Assembly: GCA_002914845.1 (NCBI GenBank)
Contig: JXTC01000044.1
Coordinates: 509,420 to 573,419, forward strand
From: Trema orientale
Lineage: Eukaryota; Streptophyta; Magnoliopsida; Rosales; Cannabaceae
Direction of reading: 5' to 3'
DNA: 64,000 nt
Below, piece by piece: positions 1 to 13,373 of this stretch (the first letter of the stretch is position 1; each line of letters begins with the position of its first letter). The notes beneath the pieces were generated by a model. It saw only the letters and a program-made list of their open reading frames with translations. It made no database searches and had not been told where the DNA came from. Both the position numbers and the translations under genes were made by a program.

Positions 1-2489
1 CTCACTGCTTATTTGTTACTATCATACACCATCTATTACAGTAAGAAAGTGTGAGAAACCGTGTATAAGCTTCCGCTCAATTTTCCTCTGTTTTTCAAAC
101 AATGGCTGGAGGTATGTCAATTCTTTGTTTAAATATTACAATGGTATTCAAAATGCGTTTGTATCATTGTATTAAGCTTTCATACACAAGTCAGAGTAGT
201 CTCTACAACCAAAGCTCTTCCAGAGTCTAAAGAGACAATCGTATATTTCACCTCATAATTATCATCATCATCATCATTTTGTATTAGACTTGTAAACATA
301 ATCTAGAATGAAAATCATTGAAAAGTCAGTAGCTTTGGACTTTCAGGTGCCAGATCCTCACATCAACTTCTCTTATCAGTTTCTCTCTTTTACCTGAAAC
401 CAAAAATTGCCACATCATAAAATCACATTAAATACAGGTTATACATAAACGAAAATCAACGATCGTTATAATGTCCATTGCCAGTTGTTACATTTCTATT
501 TCGGTAGTCGTATTTCTCTGAAAAAAAAAAATAGTCGTCAATGTTGTAGATTGTTTTACATTGTTAACAAATACATATTCTAATCGATTCTACACGCTGC
601 CCTCTCTTTTTCTCGCTCTAATATCTATTTGATTAATTTTCTTCAAGCTTTTCTTTTTTCTTTTTTTTTTTTTATAATGTGAATATCTCTATTTTGATTA
701 TGATAATATTTTTATCAGCGAAGCCTCCAACAAGGCACACTTAATGTCGTAACATTTTTAATGCAAAAGGGTATGTTAATGGCGTAATGCCAAATTTTGT
801 ATATTAAAATATCAAATAGGGATGTTCAACTAACCCAAACGCCTTAGTTAGGTAATATTCGAACCATATCAATCTAAAGTTCATTTGGAGTTTTTCAATA
901 TATGATTCAAACCATTTATAATCAGTTTGAACCTCTTTTGTTTCAACTTTTGGGGGCCAGAAGATTAACCAGTATATATATTTTTTGAATAAAAAAATTA
1001 ACCAATATTGAATCCTTACTATTGTTTAAAGCTTTAGCCATTTCGATCTCAATTTTTTGGACCAATCATTTGATGACATATACAAGGGTAGAGCATCGCA
1101 TTAAGAGAGAAAACGATTTTAAAAAAAGAAGAAAGTCATGTACAAACATGTCTATAATGTGAAATTTTAACCAATCATTTAATGAAATACACACATATTA
1201 TTTAAAGTTTCATCTAGAAGTTGGTTTAGATTGCTTAGGTTTTTTGAAGGATAAATCCACAAATTGGACCAAGTTAATCGGTTTTCAAAAAAAATACAAA
1301 TTAAACTAAGCCATTATTAATCAATTTTGGTCTTTTCTCCATTCCGTTGATTTGGGGATCAGATGAACACCTCTACCGTCAGAATACTAAATTTACTGCA
1401 TACTTTCTCAAATATGCTCTAACGCTATCATCCTAAAAACATGATGTTTTGGTCAATTGTTCTCTTTCTTGCCCGTGGTGTTTGGAGAGCCCAGAGAGTA
1501 TTTCACGCTTTATGGGGTTGTGACTTTACAGATGAAGTTTGTAACTACGATTTGAATTACATTGAATTAGTTATCCCGAATTTTCTGATGCAAACTTATC
1601 TCAATTTCTATATGACATTCATCTCTTCTTTTTTTTTTTTTTTTCCATAATTTTGAACTTTAGCCGAAGCAGGGACATGGTAGAGTCGCTCAACCTTGAC
1701 ATTTTCTCAAGTCAAGTGTTAGAAAACTTGGCTGGACCTCTTAAATTTCAAGCCCCATCCAATTTTCCATAAATGCACCCGTTATGAAAAATCTTTTGTG
1801 TTAGGATGATTATTTCTCATCTTGCCATGATACACGCTTGTGTGACACGTGGTGGTCAGAATTTGTAAACTAATGGTAAGTCATCCAAGTTGAGTGCTGG
1901 CATGAGTCTTAGCTATTTTAGGTCACATGTGGTTGGTTGAATGCAGTACAACAATGGGAATCGACAAATCGTAATGAGAATTGACAAATTGTAACGAGAT
2001 AAATTTAATATATATATGAATAATATCTATTTTTAGGTTAGTAAAACGTAATGAAATAAACATTGTATTGCAACAATACTCTTACATTTAGATTTCAGAT
2101 GTTTTGGTAGGCGAAAAAGGAGAGATTGACAAAGAGGAATCATTATTCTTTAAAAATGGGAAGCAATAACTTTCCTACGATAAGATATAATTGTGTTTCT
2201 AAAGGAATTATTATTCCTTTGCCTAAAATGCAAAACAAACAATAAATTGTCATTCTATTTCAAAGCCCATCCTATCAAACAGAACATGTAAACTGAATAT
2301 ATGCTGAGGCAAACCTCAAAAAAAGGCTAATTATTTAGAAAAGAAAAATTTCAAAACAAAAGAAAGAAGAAAAGTAAAGAAAAGCAAATTGAGAAGATAC
2401 AAATTGAGAAGATACAAAGATTGTCCTTTGAAACTTTGAATTTTTCCTATAAACTCTGGGCCTAATATTGAAATAAGGAAAATGAGTTT
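1..2489. other. AT-rich intergenic spacer, no gene seen
   Basis: Long A/T runs and short open frames without recognisable domains. The frame at 1441-1650 ends in a poly-Phe stretch encoded by a T run and shows no family resemblance. I see no RNA gene or clear transposon ends here. Confidence 0.6.
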
Positions 2490-2491
2490 CT

Positions 2492-2850
2492 TTCTTTTTT
2501 TTTTCTTTTTTTTTTTCCGGGAAACCAAAAAAAAGGGGAGGAGGGGGCGACCAGCGTGGTAACTTTTCCTGGGCGTGACCATAGGAGCTCCAACCCCATT
2601 CAGGAATGTTCTCCAAAACCATTTTTTTTCGTCGAGGTCGCCACTACCGGGTGGTGGAGTGAGTCACCTAAACCCCAACCGAACAACTAGGGAGAAGACA
2701 GAGGCCGGGGCATGGGCTAGCAGGTAGGAACCCTCACATTTAAGACTCCCGAAGGAGTCACCCAGTTTGAACCCGCGACCTCCAACACCCACGATAGGTA
2801 GTTTTTTCGGGCTCTTGTTGGACCATCGTCCTCTTCGTTCACGAATTTGG
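2492..2850 (-). mobile_element. Probable SINE-like retroposon with A-rich tail
   Basis: Read on the minus strand, this GC-richer island starts near 2850. It has a tRNA-like internal B-box (GGTTCAAACTG) near 2765-2775 and ends in an A-rich tail (about 2490-2515) after a short C-rich body. Its base composition differs sharply from the AT-rich flanks. RNA polymerase III-type B-box plus an A tail is the usual plant SINE layout. I could not fix an A-box or a convincing target duplication; only CATTTT is shared by the two flanks. It could instead be another insertion with a chance B-box. Confidence 0.42.
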
Positions 2851-4018
2851 TCCAAAATGCACGCTCACGTGAAACTATAGTTGCTATTGACTCATTAATA
2901 AATTATGAGAAGTAGGAGAATGACAAACTATAGAAGCTCCTTTGGACAAATCAACTCAAAGGTAAATACGATCAATATTTTCGATCTCTTTAGCTTTACT
3001 TTTTTGACATTCTCACTTAGCTCATGTGCACACGATTTAAACTGAGTGTTGAGGTGAACATTTTCACAATAGTTGTACCGCCTGAGCTCGTGGAAGCAAA
3101 AACCCTCAGTCTATCAATTTTTACCTACCATTCAATTAGAAAATTGAGTCCGCAAGTACCATACTACTGTGTGTGTGTATATATATCAATCAGTCTTATC
3201 TTGCTAACTTCTAATGATGAGTTTATGTTGACAATTGACATTACATAGTTACGTTTCTATTCAGTATTTTATTAAACAACTTCATGTCTTTGAGTCAAAG
3301 GAAGGTCTTGTTAGTTCATAAAGGAAGGGAAATTTGTTATATGAAGTTATGTATATAAAAAACTTCATTACTAAGCACGCAACATCGGAGTAATTAACCA
3401 AGTGAAATAAAACTTAACATGATATATACAGAAACAAAAGCATAGTCCCAACCATAAAAGTCTTAGGATATTTTTCTCGAATCCCGAAGTTCAAACCAAT
3501 TCTGTTGAGATTTCCGCTAGCTTTTGGCACATGTAAAAAAAACCTATATACCGATTTAGATCCTCTTCTTTAAAGAACATAAAGGGATCAATTCAAGTTA
3601 AAAAAGAAAGGAAAAAAGAAAATGAGAAGAGGGAACTCAGTTTTCTTACACCAAAACAAAATAATGAAGTATTTTAAATCACATCGTATCTAATAGTAAG
3701 CAGAATCAAAGTACTTAAAGTTTTATGATTAAAAATTATACATCTGTAGCAATTTTTGGTATTGTTCTTAACATAATGATGTTGAAAATTGAAAATTATA
3801 TAACTCAATCAATTAAATCTCAAGATGGAATATCACTCAAAAAAAACAAGATGGAATAGACTTTTTTTTTCCTCGAATAATAATTATTTACCAACTATCT
3901 AGAGGAAGAAAAAAAATGAGATTTCATTTTATTATCTGCTATGAATGTGTAAAGTAATTCACTAAAGGAAAAAGAAAAAAACACAAAACACTAAAGAAAA
4001 AAGAATAATGTATGCTAA
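2851..4018. other. AT-rich spacer, no gene seen
   Basis: The only sizeable frame (3024-3248) is low complexity and resembles no family I know. Confidence 0.55.
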
Positions 4019-4201
4019 GAGGTACTATGATGCTCAACATCACAGATGCTCAACATCACATAATGTGACAGTCTATTAGTAACTAATTATAATTATATTT
4101 TAAGTAGAACCCATGTATGACCTAATTTATTAATTATAATCACACAATGACAAAATTATATCTTATGTGGTATTGAGCACTACTGATGTCTATAGTATTA
4201 C
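4019..4201. mobile_element. Diverged palindromic MITE (same family as 22364, 38993, 45844)
   Basis: The ends (GAGGTACTATGATGCTC at left, GTCTATAGTATTAC at right) and the central TAATTATAATTATA segment match the three better-preserved copies in the window. A 16-bp piece near the left end (GATGCTCAACATCACA) is duplicated, and the 9-bp target duplication seen at the other copies is not recognisable. This fits an older insertion of the same Mutator-type MITE family. Confidence 0.55.
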
Positions 4202-6600
4202 TTTTTTTTTTCCTAAAATAAAATTATTATAAACATTTTCTTATGATCAAAGCACCAATAATAATTGGAGCTAATTGGGTTGTTGATCCCATCATTGCGT
4301 GAAAGTTAGAGGTATTGATGGCTCTACATAACTGCAATAAATTATGGTCTTTTAACTTTTGCTGTTGTTGGAATAATCAGAAACGAATGAAACGTAGACA
4401 AGGGGAACCACTATACCACCAAATAGATTTCTTTTGGGAAAATATATATGAATCAGTCATATAAAAAAGTATTTATGTATATTACAACTAATTAAAGGCA
4501 ATTAGGGGTACTAGGTTGTGTTGTGACTACTCGAGGCCAGACAATTCCAGCCAAAAAAAAAAGGCCAGACAATGTTGCATACTACTCGAGGGATTTTCCA
4601 AGGCATAAGATCTATTTCGTTTGAAACCTGTGGCAATATAAGCCTATAAGGTATTTATGGGAACACTAAAACTAAGGACCTCAAACGTATCTAGACCCAA
4701 CGTCGTTTTCTTTTTCTTTTTTTTTTTTAATGCATTTCAGACCCAATTCTTAATTCTATGCGGTATCGTTGATATTATCTTATAAAAAAAAAAAAACCTC
4801 ATCTTTATTCTTAAATTTGTCCGCTCTTACGGGACATCATTTATCCTTGAAATCTACTAGACAATTTTTGTGATAGGATCATATGGCAATTATATTAGGT
4901 ATAAGATAAGATATTATCAAATTTGATGACTCATATTCACCACACCACAGATAATTTTTGTCTCAATAATTTTCCTAATATTTTTTCTAGAAAGTTTCCC
5001 ACTGGTTGTTCTTTTTTTTTTTTTTTGGTAAAGTTTTCTAATATTTAGCGTTGTGTTATAAAATATATGATTATTAGTGAAATGAAAAAAAAATGATTAT
5101 TAGAATATCCAATGACTAAATCTATTTTATTTATTCCCCGAATTTTTTTTATTAATTTAGTTTAAAAAAAAAAGAAAAAATCCTTTTTATTTATTTTTAC
5201 ATAATTGCCTCCCTTCTAGAAATCAATAATATCTTCCTTTCAGAAAAAAATTGTCAATAATATCTTTTATATTAAATGCAAATCTTACAAAGTTAACCAA
5301 ATAAAACATTTTGCCCACTATCCTTAAAAAAAAATATTATACCGATTAAGGAAATTAAATTTTCACTATTCGAGTATAAGTTTCACTCCCTTTTTTTTTT
5401 CTTTTTTTATTACAAAAAATATTTTACTAAAAATATATTAATAGATCTCTGACTAATGTACATGTAAAAAATTATCTCGTTCTTTTGCCCTTTTTCTTTC
5501 AATATTATTCTTTTTGAGGGATCTTTCAATATTATTCTCAAGTAGAGGTAAAAATATATATGTAGAATCAAAAAATATATAGGAATTTTTTATCAACATA
5601 TATAGGTTCCTAATCTAATATGTATTTTTTTTTATTTATCTATAAGTATTTTTTTTAGCCATTAAATCATTATGGCTATCATTATTTAAGTAGTTGAAAA
5701 AAAATTCATTATTTAATATTTTTCTCTCTCTATTTTTGCTATAAAAAGATGTAAGTAATTAATTTTAATTGAGCAAAATAATGCATATGCATAAATAAAA
5801 AAAAATACATAACGAATTGATGCTCATATATATATATATATAAAAGAATACTAATAAGCTGGCCATAAGGGATTGAAGTTAGTCCCTCCGCTGTTATTGT
5901 TCGATTTTTTTTTTTTTTTTTGAGGAAGTTATTGTTCTAATTAATACCATAAAAATGAATTGGTTAAAATATTGAGGTATGTTATGAATTATGATGCATT
6001 GGATTTGACGCATTTGACCAATCACAGATTACACATTACACCTTTTTTGGTTTTTTTAGTGGAGCCCATGAATTTTATTGTGAAATTCATGCTAATTGAC
6101 GATCTAGATTAATCGGACGTGTAAAACGCTACGAAAATTGCAATTTACAACGGGGACTAATTTGTACCAAAACTTTTCGTGGAACAAGCGTGTAATAAAG
6201 TCTCGATACGTATATCCGATATATATGGGTATATGTATCTCTTTGATAATATTAAAAGTGCATTAACTTTACAAAACTGCCAAAACCAATGTTTTTGTAT
6301 ATATTTTGTTTTTATCCAAACGTATCACATCTCTGTTAAGTTTGGGGGTAGATACCACTACTTAATCCTAATAGGGTCTTCGAAAACGAAACCCAACGAA
6401 ACAACACAAAACGCCAGCAGCACTTCAAGAAAATAAAAAAATAAAAAAAAAGGAAAGAAAATTCTGCCTCACGCGCTAGGCACGCAACGGCGTGACCGAG
6501 GGACATGATTGGACAACCCACGTAATTATTTGCAAACGTACTTGACCCTCTTCCGGTCGGGGTTTGATTTCCTCGGTCAAGTTTCACTCCTATTGGTCTG
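4202..6600. other. AT-rich spacer, no gene seen
   Basis: Poly-A/T tracts dominate. The stretch 5560-5850 faintly resembles 23630-23860 and the inverted-repeat element at 47994-48232, suggesting a decayed MITE, but its ends cannot be fixed. Frames such as 6179-6436 show no domain. Confidence 0.5.
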
Positions 6601-7154
6601 TTTTAATGACTTCATGTCACAGCCGGGTAATGTAGCTATTAAAATATTGTAAAGGGTGTAATCTTTAGTCAAAGGGAGGGAGCAGACAAGCATGTGCCCA
6701 TGCAGGCTTCTATCCGATCAGCTCCGCCACATCGAACTCCCCCAGTTCTCTCCCTTGCATCACTATACATTTAGGACAATTTTACCCTCCACTTTATTTT
6801 TACTGGCGTTGACATTGACAAACGTACAAGCAGTTAACGGCAATGACACGTCAAACTCATGTACCGCGTGTTAGAGGATTAAAACAGTGACCGGTTGTCT
6901 CCTCTGATAACATGAACACATGGGGGGCTGGTTAAGCCGTTTTTTTTTTTTGAAAAAAAAAAAACACTTTTTTTTTTTTTTTTTTCTTTTTGCTTTACAC
7001 TGGTCCGTACCACGTTCGTTTGTAAGAGTTTCCAGACTGAGTGAAGGACTTTGCTTATTTTTCTTGGGTCTTTTCTCATTTTTCTTCATTTTCTTCCTCC
7101 TTTTTCCTCTCTGAAACTTTTTTTTTCTCTCTAGCCAAACGCCTCCCTTACGCA
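6600..7154 (+). promoter_or_regulatory. Upstream region and pyrimidine-rich leader of the C2H2 gene
   Basis: This 0.55 kb precedes the start codon at 7155. From about 6930 it becomes strongly T/C-rich on the plus strand, ending in a CTCTCTAGCC-type stretch just before the ATG. Such pyrimidine-rich leaders are common in plant 5' UTRs. I could not identify a convincing TATA box, so the transcription start is unknown. Confidence 0.35.
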
Positions 7155-10100
7155 ATGGATAAACAACAACATCTCAAACATGTCCATGCATCAGGTCTGG
7201 CTTTTTGCTTCTTGTTTTTTGGATCTTGGGATTTTCTTATTATTATTTTTATTTGGGTTGTGTTTTTTCGTTTTCTTTGTAAATTCTCATGATTTTTCAA
7301 TTTCCAAGGAAAATGGCTTCTGGGTTTTTGAGAACTGTTTCTGGGTATACTGATTTCTTGATTTTCTGGGTCTGTTTTCATTTTCTCTTGCTGTTTCCCA
7401 AAATCTTGTTTTTGCTTGTTTCTGGGGTTTTACTGCTTTTTTTGGGCTTTGGGTATGTTGGGTTCCACACACACACACACACACTCTCTCTCTCTCTCTC
7501 TCACACATATGGTTGGATATGGATATTTGCAGGGCATGATGGAGTTCATGTTTGTCACAAATGTGGATGGCCCTTTCCAAACGCGCACCCAAGTGCCAAA
7601 CACAGACGTGCACACAAGAGGATCTGCGGAACCATTGAGGGTTACAAGTTGGTCGATTTGGAAGGAAGCGCTCATTCAAATGTTTCTGATGAAGACCGTC
7701 TCTCTGATGAAGATCTCAAAACCCTCAGTGAGAATTTACTTCTTATCCAGTCAGCTTTTTTTTTTTTTTTTGGGTACTTTGCTCTGTAATATTGGGAAAT
7801 TAAACTAGATATCTCTCTATCTCTCTCTACCTCTCCAAAGGGAGCATAAAACAACTCCATATTTCTATGTATAAAAGGCTTCATAAAAAGGGATAAACGT
7901 TTTCATAAAAAGGGATAAACGTATCTGAAGCTTAATTGTTACATAGGTTTTACTTGTTTTTCTCTTTTTTTTTTTTTCCGGTGATACTTGACTGAGGTTT
8001 TAGAAATTTGGCTTTTTAAACCGTTTTTTTAGTTTTTTTTTTTTTATTTTTTTTTTATTTGTATAATGTGTGAATCTGAATGTGTTTATTTTACTTGTTA
8101 ATTTGGCTGCATAAGGTCCAAAAGATTTGAGAGCAAGTAGTCATGAGAAGGGTAGTGAAGGAACCAGGGAATTACCAAATCGATCAGAAGATGAGGTGTT
8201 CTCTGATGCTGCTACAGAATTTTCGGACAGCGGATTTGGTGCTGGGTCTCAAGAACGTCTGTTTGATGCTGGGGAATCAGCTGTTAATGTGGAAAAGATT
8301 GTAAAGAGTGAATCAAATACGATCCAATCCTCTGAGTGTAGTCCAATTGCCGGTAAGCTTTCAATATTTTTGCGACTAAATTGTCAATTGATACATTCTG
8401 CTTTATTGATGTACCATTTAGTGACTAATTAATTGATCGTTATTCAATCTAAAATTTTCGTCGTGGAAAGAAAGAATTAGAGCATTAACAATTAATTGAT
8501 CTGCATGGTATTAACACTTAAAATTGGTCTGCATGGTATTAACACTTAAACTATCATTTCTTTGAGTTCAAATGCTAAAAAGGAAATAATTAGAGCAAAA
8601 CAAGCTGTTTCTCATTAAAGGTAATTCCCTTTTGTTTATTATGTTTTGAAATGATAGATGGCGTCGATGGTTCAAGAGCTTTCAATTGGTGTCAGTTTTG
8701 TGCCACGATGTCAAGTGTATCATTCAGTATGTTAAAATCTAAAGTTCAAGTCATTGGTTTTGTCCATATAGTAACCATTAATGATAGTGGAATGGGTTTA
8801 TGTCAAAATTTTATAAATCTGGATCATTTGGTCAAGCTTTATGGGGAGATATTGGTAGTAGGTTTCTTATGAAGCACCAGAAGTTTGTAATTGCTAGCAT
8901 TTCATATATTTCTAAATGATACATCAGTAACGTTGGAGACAGTATTTACACTGCTAATCGTTATCAATTGTATGTTTGCTGAATGGGTGACTGAGTGGTT
9001 GTCTCCATAGAATAAAATCTATTGTAAAAGGGCAGAAACACAACTTTTTATTTATGATGATTTTTGTTTTGTTTGCTGTTATCAATTGTTAATCAATAAT
9101 TTTGATTGGCATATTTCATCTTACTTTATTACAATCTTGACAATTCTTTTTTTCATTAACGTGATTTTAATTTAACTGTGCAGAAACCATTAAATCTCTG
9201 GACGGTGCTACTGATAGCATCCTAATTCAACATTCTGCAACTCCATATACTACAAGTAATGGATCAGGAAATGCACCAGAATTTATAGAAACCTCATCGA
9301 GCTGTATTGCCAATCCTGTGATAGTTTCTGTTTCAGATAGTCGAACTGAAGATTCAGGTCTGCTTAATGGTAATGGAAATACTTCAGTTGATGACTCGTA
9401 TACTAGGAAGTCAGAAACACAAAAAGATGCATCAGAAGAGAGTGAGAAGACTATTGCCATTGGTGATGTTGATGGCTCTTTAACATTGGCTGAGAAGGGC
9501 ACTGATGTGGAAGGAAAGAAGGAAAATTATTTGGACAGCGATTTACCAGATGTTACGATCTCACCTATTAAAGTATATGGTGAAACAGTTGAGGTCACTT
9601 CCAAGTCAGGCGAAACTGTTGAAACAAATTTGGAACCTTTGCCAGCTATGCCTGAAGATGGTCTTGATCAATTGCAGGAAAAACACAGTGATGGGATTCA
9701 TTTGAAAGTACCCCCCGAACTTGATGTTTCTACTGACATTGAATCTGTTGTTAATGTGACTGCTTCCAATGATACTGCTGAAACTTTGGTGGATAGTGTA
9801 GAAGGGATAAACTATGTAAATTCTGGTGATTTAATTGAGAAGAAGAGAGAAGTAGACGCAAATTTACATGAGCTTTCTGTACCAGATGACATACATGTAG
9901 TTCATAACCCTGAGATAATGCTTGAGGATTTTAAAGATCACAAAGAAATCAAATTAGACCAAACTGCCAACTTAGAACTTGAACAAGCCAATGATAAAGG
10001 GGGTGATACTAAAGGTCCTGTTCTTGAGGAGAGTGATCTTGGTTTGCAATCTAACCATAGTGAAGACACTGTGGCCTTTGTTTCAGATAGGCATGTTTTG

Positions 10101-12433
10101 GAAGACAGTGTTCAACTGGATCAAGGGAGAAGCATGCCAACAGTCAAAGATGTGCCTGTTGAAGGGGAAGCTGATTTGTCTCAGATCAAGGTCAAGATTA
10201 CTGAAAGCCAAAGATCAGATGAAATAGAAGCCTCTTCAGATGTTGTGACGCCTCTGTTGGATAAAAGCATTTCAGTCTCCTCTCCTGAAGCACAAGAATC
10301 TTATGATGTTTCCAGGGAGAGCTTTCAGGACAATTTTGCACAGAATGCTAAAACTGTGATATCTGATGAAGATTCAGTGATTGCTTTGGGCAATGCAGAA
10401 ATAGTTCAAGCAACCAGCTTAGTTGGTCTGGACGATCATGCAAAGGTTGAAAAGTCTGTTCTTTCTGAAGTTCACAACCATAATAAAGGAGATAGAGAGG
10501 ATGACTATACTGTGAGCCCTGTAACTGCTACTGAGTCTGCTAGTAGTGGATCTAGCATCGAAGTTAATTCAGCAATCACCTTACAGGAAGGGGATGGTAC
10601 AAGCTACGAGAAGGTTGAAATTAGGAAGGATGATTTGAGTGTAGATGCTGGCGACATTGCAGCTGCTCTTCATGTGAAGGATGAAACTGAAGCTGACAAC
10701 AGCAATGTTCCTGCAAAGGAAAGTTTCTCAGAGCACCCAGTAGCGATTCCTGAATCTGCTGAGAGGGTTTCTGAACTTCAAATTAATTTAGAATCCAAAT
10801 TACAGAAAGGAGACGATGCTTGTAACTTTGAGAAGTTTGGACTTGAGAAGGACTTAATTGCTGGAGGTGCTTGTGGTGTTGCTGCTGATCAGGTGACAGA
10901 TGAAACTGCAGTTGACAATAGTGATGGTCCTTCAAAGAAAAGTTTTCCGGAGCATGCTGCAGTTAATCCAGAATCTACTGACAACTCCTCTCAACTCTAT
11001 GTTAATCCAGCAGCCAACTTACGGGAAGATAGTGATGATCATAAGGACAGAATTGAGAAGTGTGTTGAACATGGAATTGAAAGCAAGGAAGGACCTATAG
11101 AGGAAACTGTACCAATTCAGCAAAAAACTATACCAGAATCTGCTAGCCATCTTCAAGAATCCCAGACTGTTGCAGAAGAAGTGGTGTTTATGTCTGTGGA
11201 AAAGTCACCAGTTATTGGGTTCACAGATTTGGGAGGTGCCAACGTGGCCTCAGATACACAGCAAGGAAAGGCAGAACATAAACTTGGGGGAAATGACGAA
11301 GTACAGGATACTGTGGATAACAAGGTGAAGGAACCAGCAAGTTCCTCCTTACATGCTGTGGGGTCATCTATCCACAGTTCCACTGTAGTTGGGGATAACC
11401 TTGCCAGAGAGTTTGATGCCACTTCTGCGGTTGGTTCTGACTCTTTTCAAGGGGGAAGTGACAAACAACAGCTAGATGGATCTGTTGTTGATTTATCAGT
11501 GGACTCAATTAGCCAAACTGACAGTCTTGAAGGCAACTGGGGATCTGTCTCAGGTAATTTCATCTCTTCAAAACAGTTTTTTTCTGATTGACCTTTCATA
11601 AAGTTCCTTAATGGTTATTGCTATGGCTCTTATAGCTTCACTAAACCTGGCTTCTAAAAGAGCAGTTGGAACTTGAATAGTACACTTTTGCATATATCTA
11701 GAGAGAGAGAGAGAGAGAGATTCACTGTTCCACTCATTGTTCATGCAGCTAAGAATTTTTCTTATGTTCAATGCGTGTGACAGTGCTTTCCATCCAATCA
11801 GACGCACAAGCTGTTATTGATGCTGAAACCTTACCACCAACTGAATCCCAAGGGGCAATAGGAGAGGAAAACAACTCAAATCAGTCAAAGCCTGTGTCTG
11901 AGGGACAACACCCTGACAAATCAGAAACGTTTGAACCACCGTCTTTCATGACTTTGGTTGAACCTGGAAGCGGGAATGACCAAAAATCTATTTCTGATAT
12001 CCAGATTGGCCAGAACTCACAGCAGCCAAAATCTTCATCTTTGCAAGCTGGGTGGTTTCCTTCTATTACTCATGTTGTAAATGAATCGCAAGGGAGAAAG
12101 AAGAACGAAGAGATCATTGCCAAGGTAACAAACTGGAGCACTGGTAAGCAACACACTCCTTTGAAAAACCTCTTGGGTGAGGCCTCTCTGGATACTAGAG
12201 CAAAGTCACCGAAACGCAAAGAGAATGTAGCTCCAGATCTTCAGAAAGGTGACAAAGCAGCAACAACAGTTAACTCCATTCTGGCTCCTGAGTCACCCTT
12301 AGGCCAGGCTGCTAATAGAGATATTGGAAAAGAATGGAACTCACCGGCAAGGTATCCTACGGAGATTAAAAGAGAAAAGAGGAAGAGTAGGCCATACTGG
12401 GTACAGTTCGTATGCTGCTCGTCCGTACATTAG
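7155..12433 (+). CDS. Plant C2H2 zinc-finger, large acidic protein (5 exons)
   Basis: Exons by GT-AG reading: 7155-7194, 7533-7727, 8116-8352, 9184-11553, 11784-12433. All phases agree and give 1163 residues. The finger lies at about residues 20-46 (VCHKCGWPFPNAHPSAKHRR then AHKRICG), followed by GTIEGYKLVD, a block I recall from a small plant-specific family of unknown function. The 790-codon fourth exon is mostly acidic, low-complexity Glu/Asp/Ser/Val sequence and is probably disordered. Near the C-terminus are KVTNWSTGKQHTPLKNLLGE and a final RPYWVQFVCCSSVH; conserved short blocks at both ends with a free middle are what I recall of the family. Nuclear location and nucleic-acid binding are inferred from the finger only. 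The first ATG in a good leader was chosen; it encodes a His-rich start (MDKQQHLKHVH). Intron 1 holds an AC/TC microsatellite and intron 4 a GA run. No symbol is assigned. Confidence 0.85.
7468..7503. repeat. Compound (AC)n(TC)n microsatellite in intron 1
   Basis: About ten AC units followed directly by about ten TC units, 30 bp before the exon 2 acceptor of the C2H2 gene. The pyrimidine half may double as part of the acceptor's polypyrimidine tract; that is inference. Confidence 0.9.
11699..11720. repeat. (GA)n microsatellite in intron 4
   Basis: Run of GA dinucleotides within the short last intron of the C2H2 gene. Confidence 0.85.
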
Positions 12434-13364
12434 AATCCCCTAATGGCTCATCTACTTGAATCTTGAGAAAAGGTTTGACACTTCACGGCACCGTTCATGT
12501 CGAAGTTTATGCTGGTATTATTCCATGTTATGATGCAAATCTAGTCTTTTTTGGTCTTGGTCTTTGTTTTCTACTTCTATAAAGTACAGGGTATATAAAA
12601 TAAAATGTTTAGTTTGTCACATGGTTTCTGAACCATCCTCTCTATAATTCTTATAGTCCTTAGTTTGTATATGTTATGGCTTTTTAGTCAATTTGTTAGT
12701 AGGTGCTGTCATTCTGTTTTGAAGTTGACGGATCCAAGTTGTGTTGAGTGCTCTTGAAAAGGTCACCTTATATGTCTTGTGGCTCAGGCAACTGGAAGTT
12801 TCAGTGAATGGAGAGGATTCATTCAGGTTGTGTAAGACATTAGCATAGAATTATTATAATCATTTCTCTTTGATGTGTGAGATTTTTATAAACCTGCTAT
12901 TTTTCGGGAGTAGAATTGTTAGAATACAGATTTTAATGTTCTTTCTTCTTTAAAAAAGATACATGATTGGTAACTACATCCGATCTACCTTCATTGTTGA
13001 GGTTTAAAGTTTAAAGTTCAAATTCTCACCTCTTATAAAAAAAGAGAGGAAAAAAAGCTACTGTTTTAATTGGATACGCGAATTCGAACCTTAACATTGG
13101 TACCAAAGTAGACTTGGCCTTCATCACTTATAGTGCAGCACCATGCATTGCAATAATGTGGGTTTCACAAAATTGTAGGTTAAATACTATTACTACATAT
13201 GTTAAAAAATAAAAACACCATATTTTTCAAGCACAAAGCCTTGAGTACTGCTGCTTTCTTTCCTGAAATCAAGGTGGTAGGCTCGTAGACCAAATATGCT
13301 TGCAAAGTTTGAATTCCATTTGTAATCATCAAACGATATTGGGATTCCCTAGAAGGTTACCGCG
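12434..13364. other. 3' flank of the C2H2 gene, no further gene seen
   Basis: Presumably holds the 3' UTR in the first few hundred bases (several AATAAA-like stretches, for example near 12598-12605). The rest is ordinary AT-rich spacer. Confidence 0.45.
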
Positions 13365-13373
13365 TACCAAAAT

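Noticed and set aside
9227-9502. Minus-strand frame within the C2H2 gene (and the similar ones at 11153-11422 and 11568-11807)
   Set aside because: Shadows of the large acidic exon and its following intron. The correct plus-strand frame is continuous through all exon junctions.
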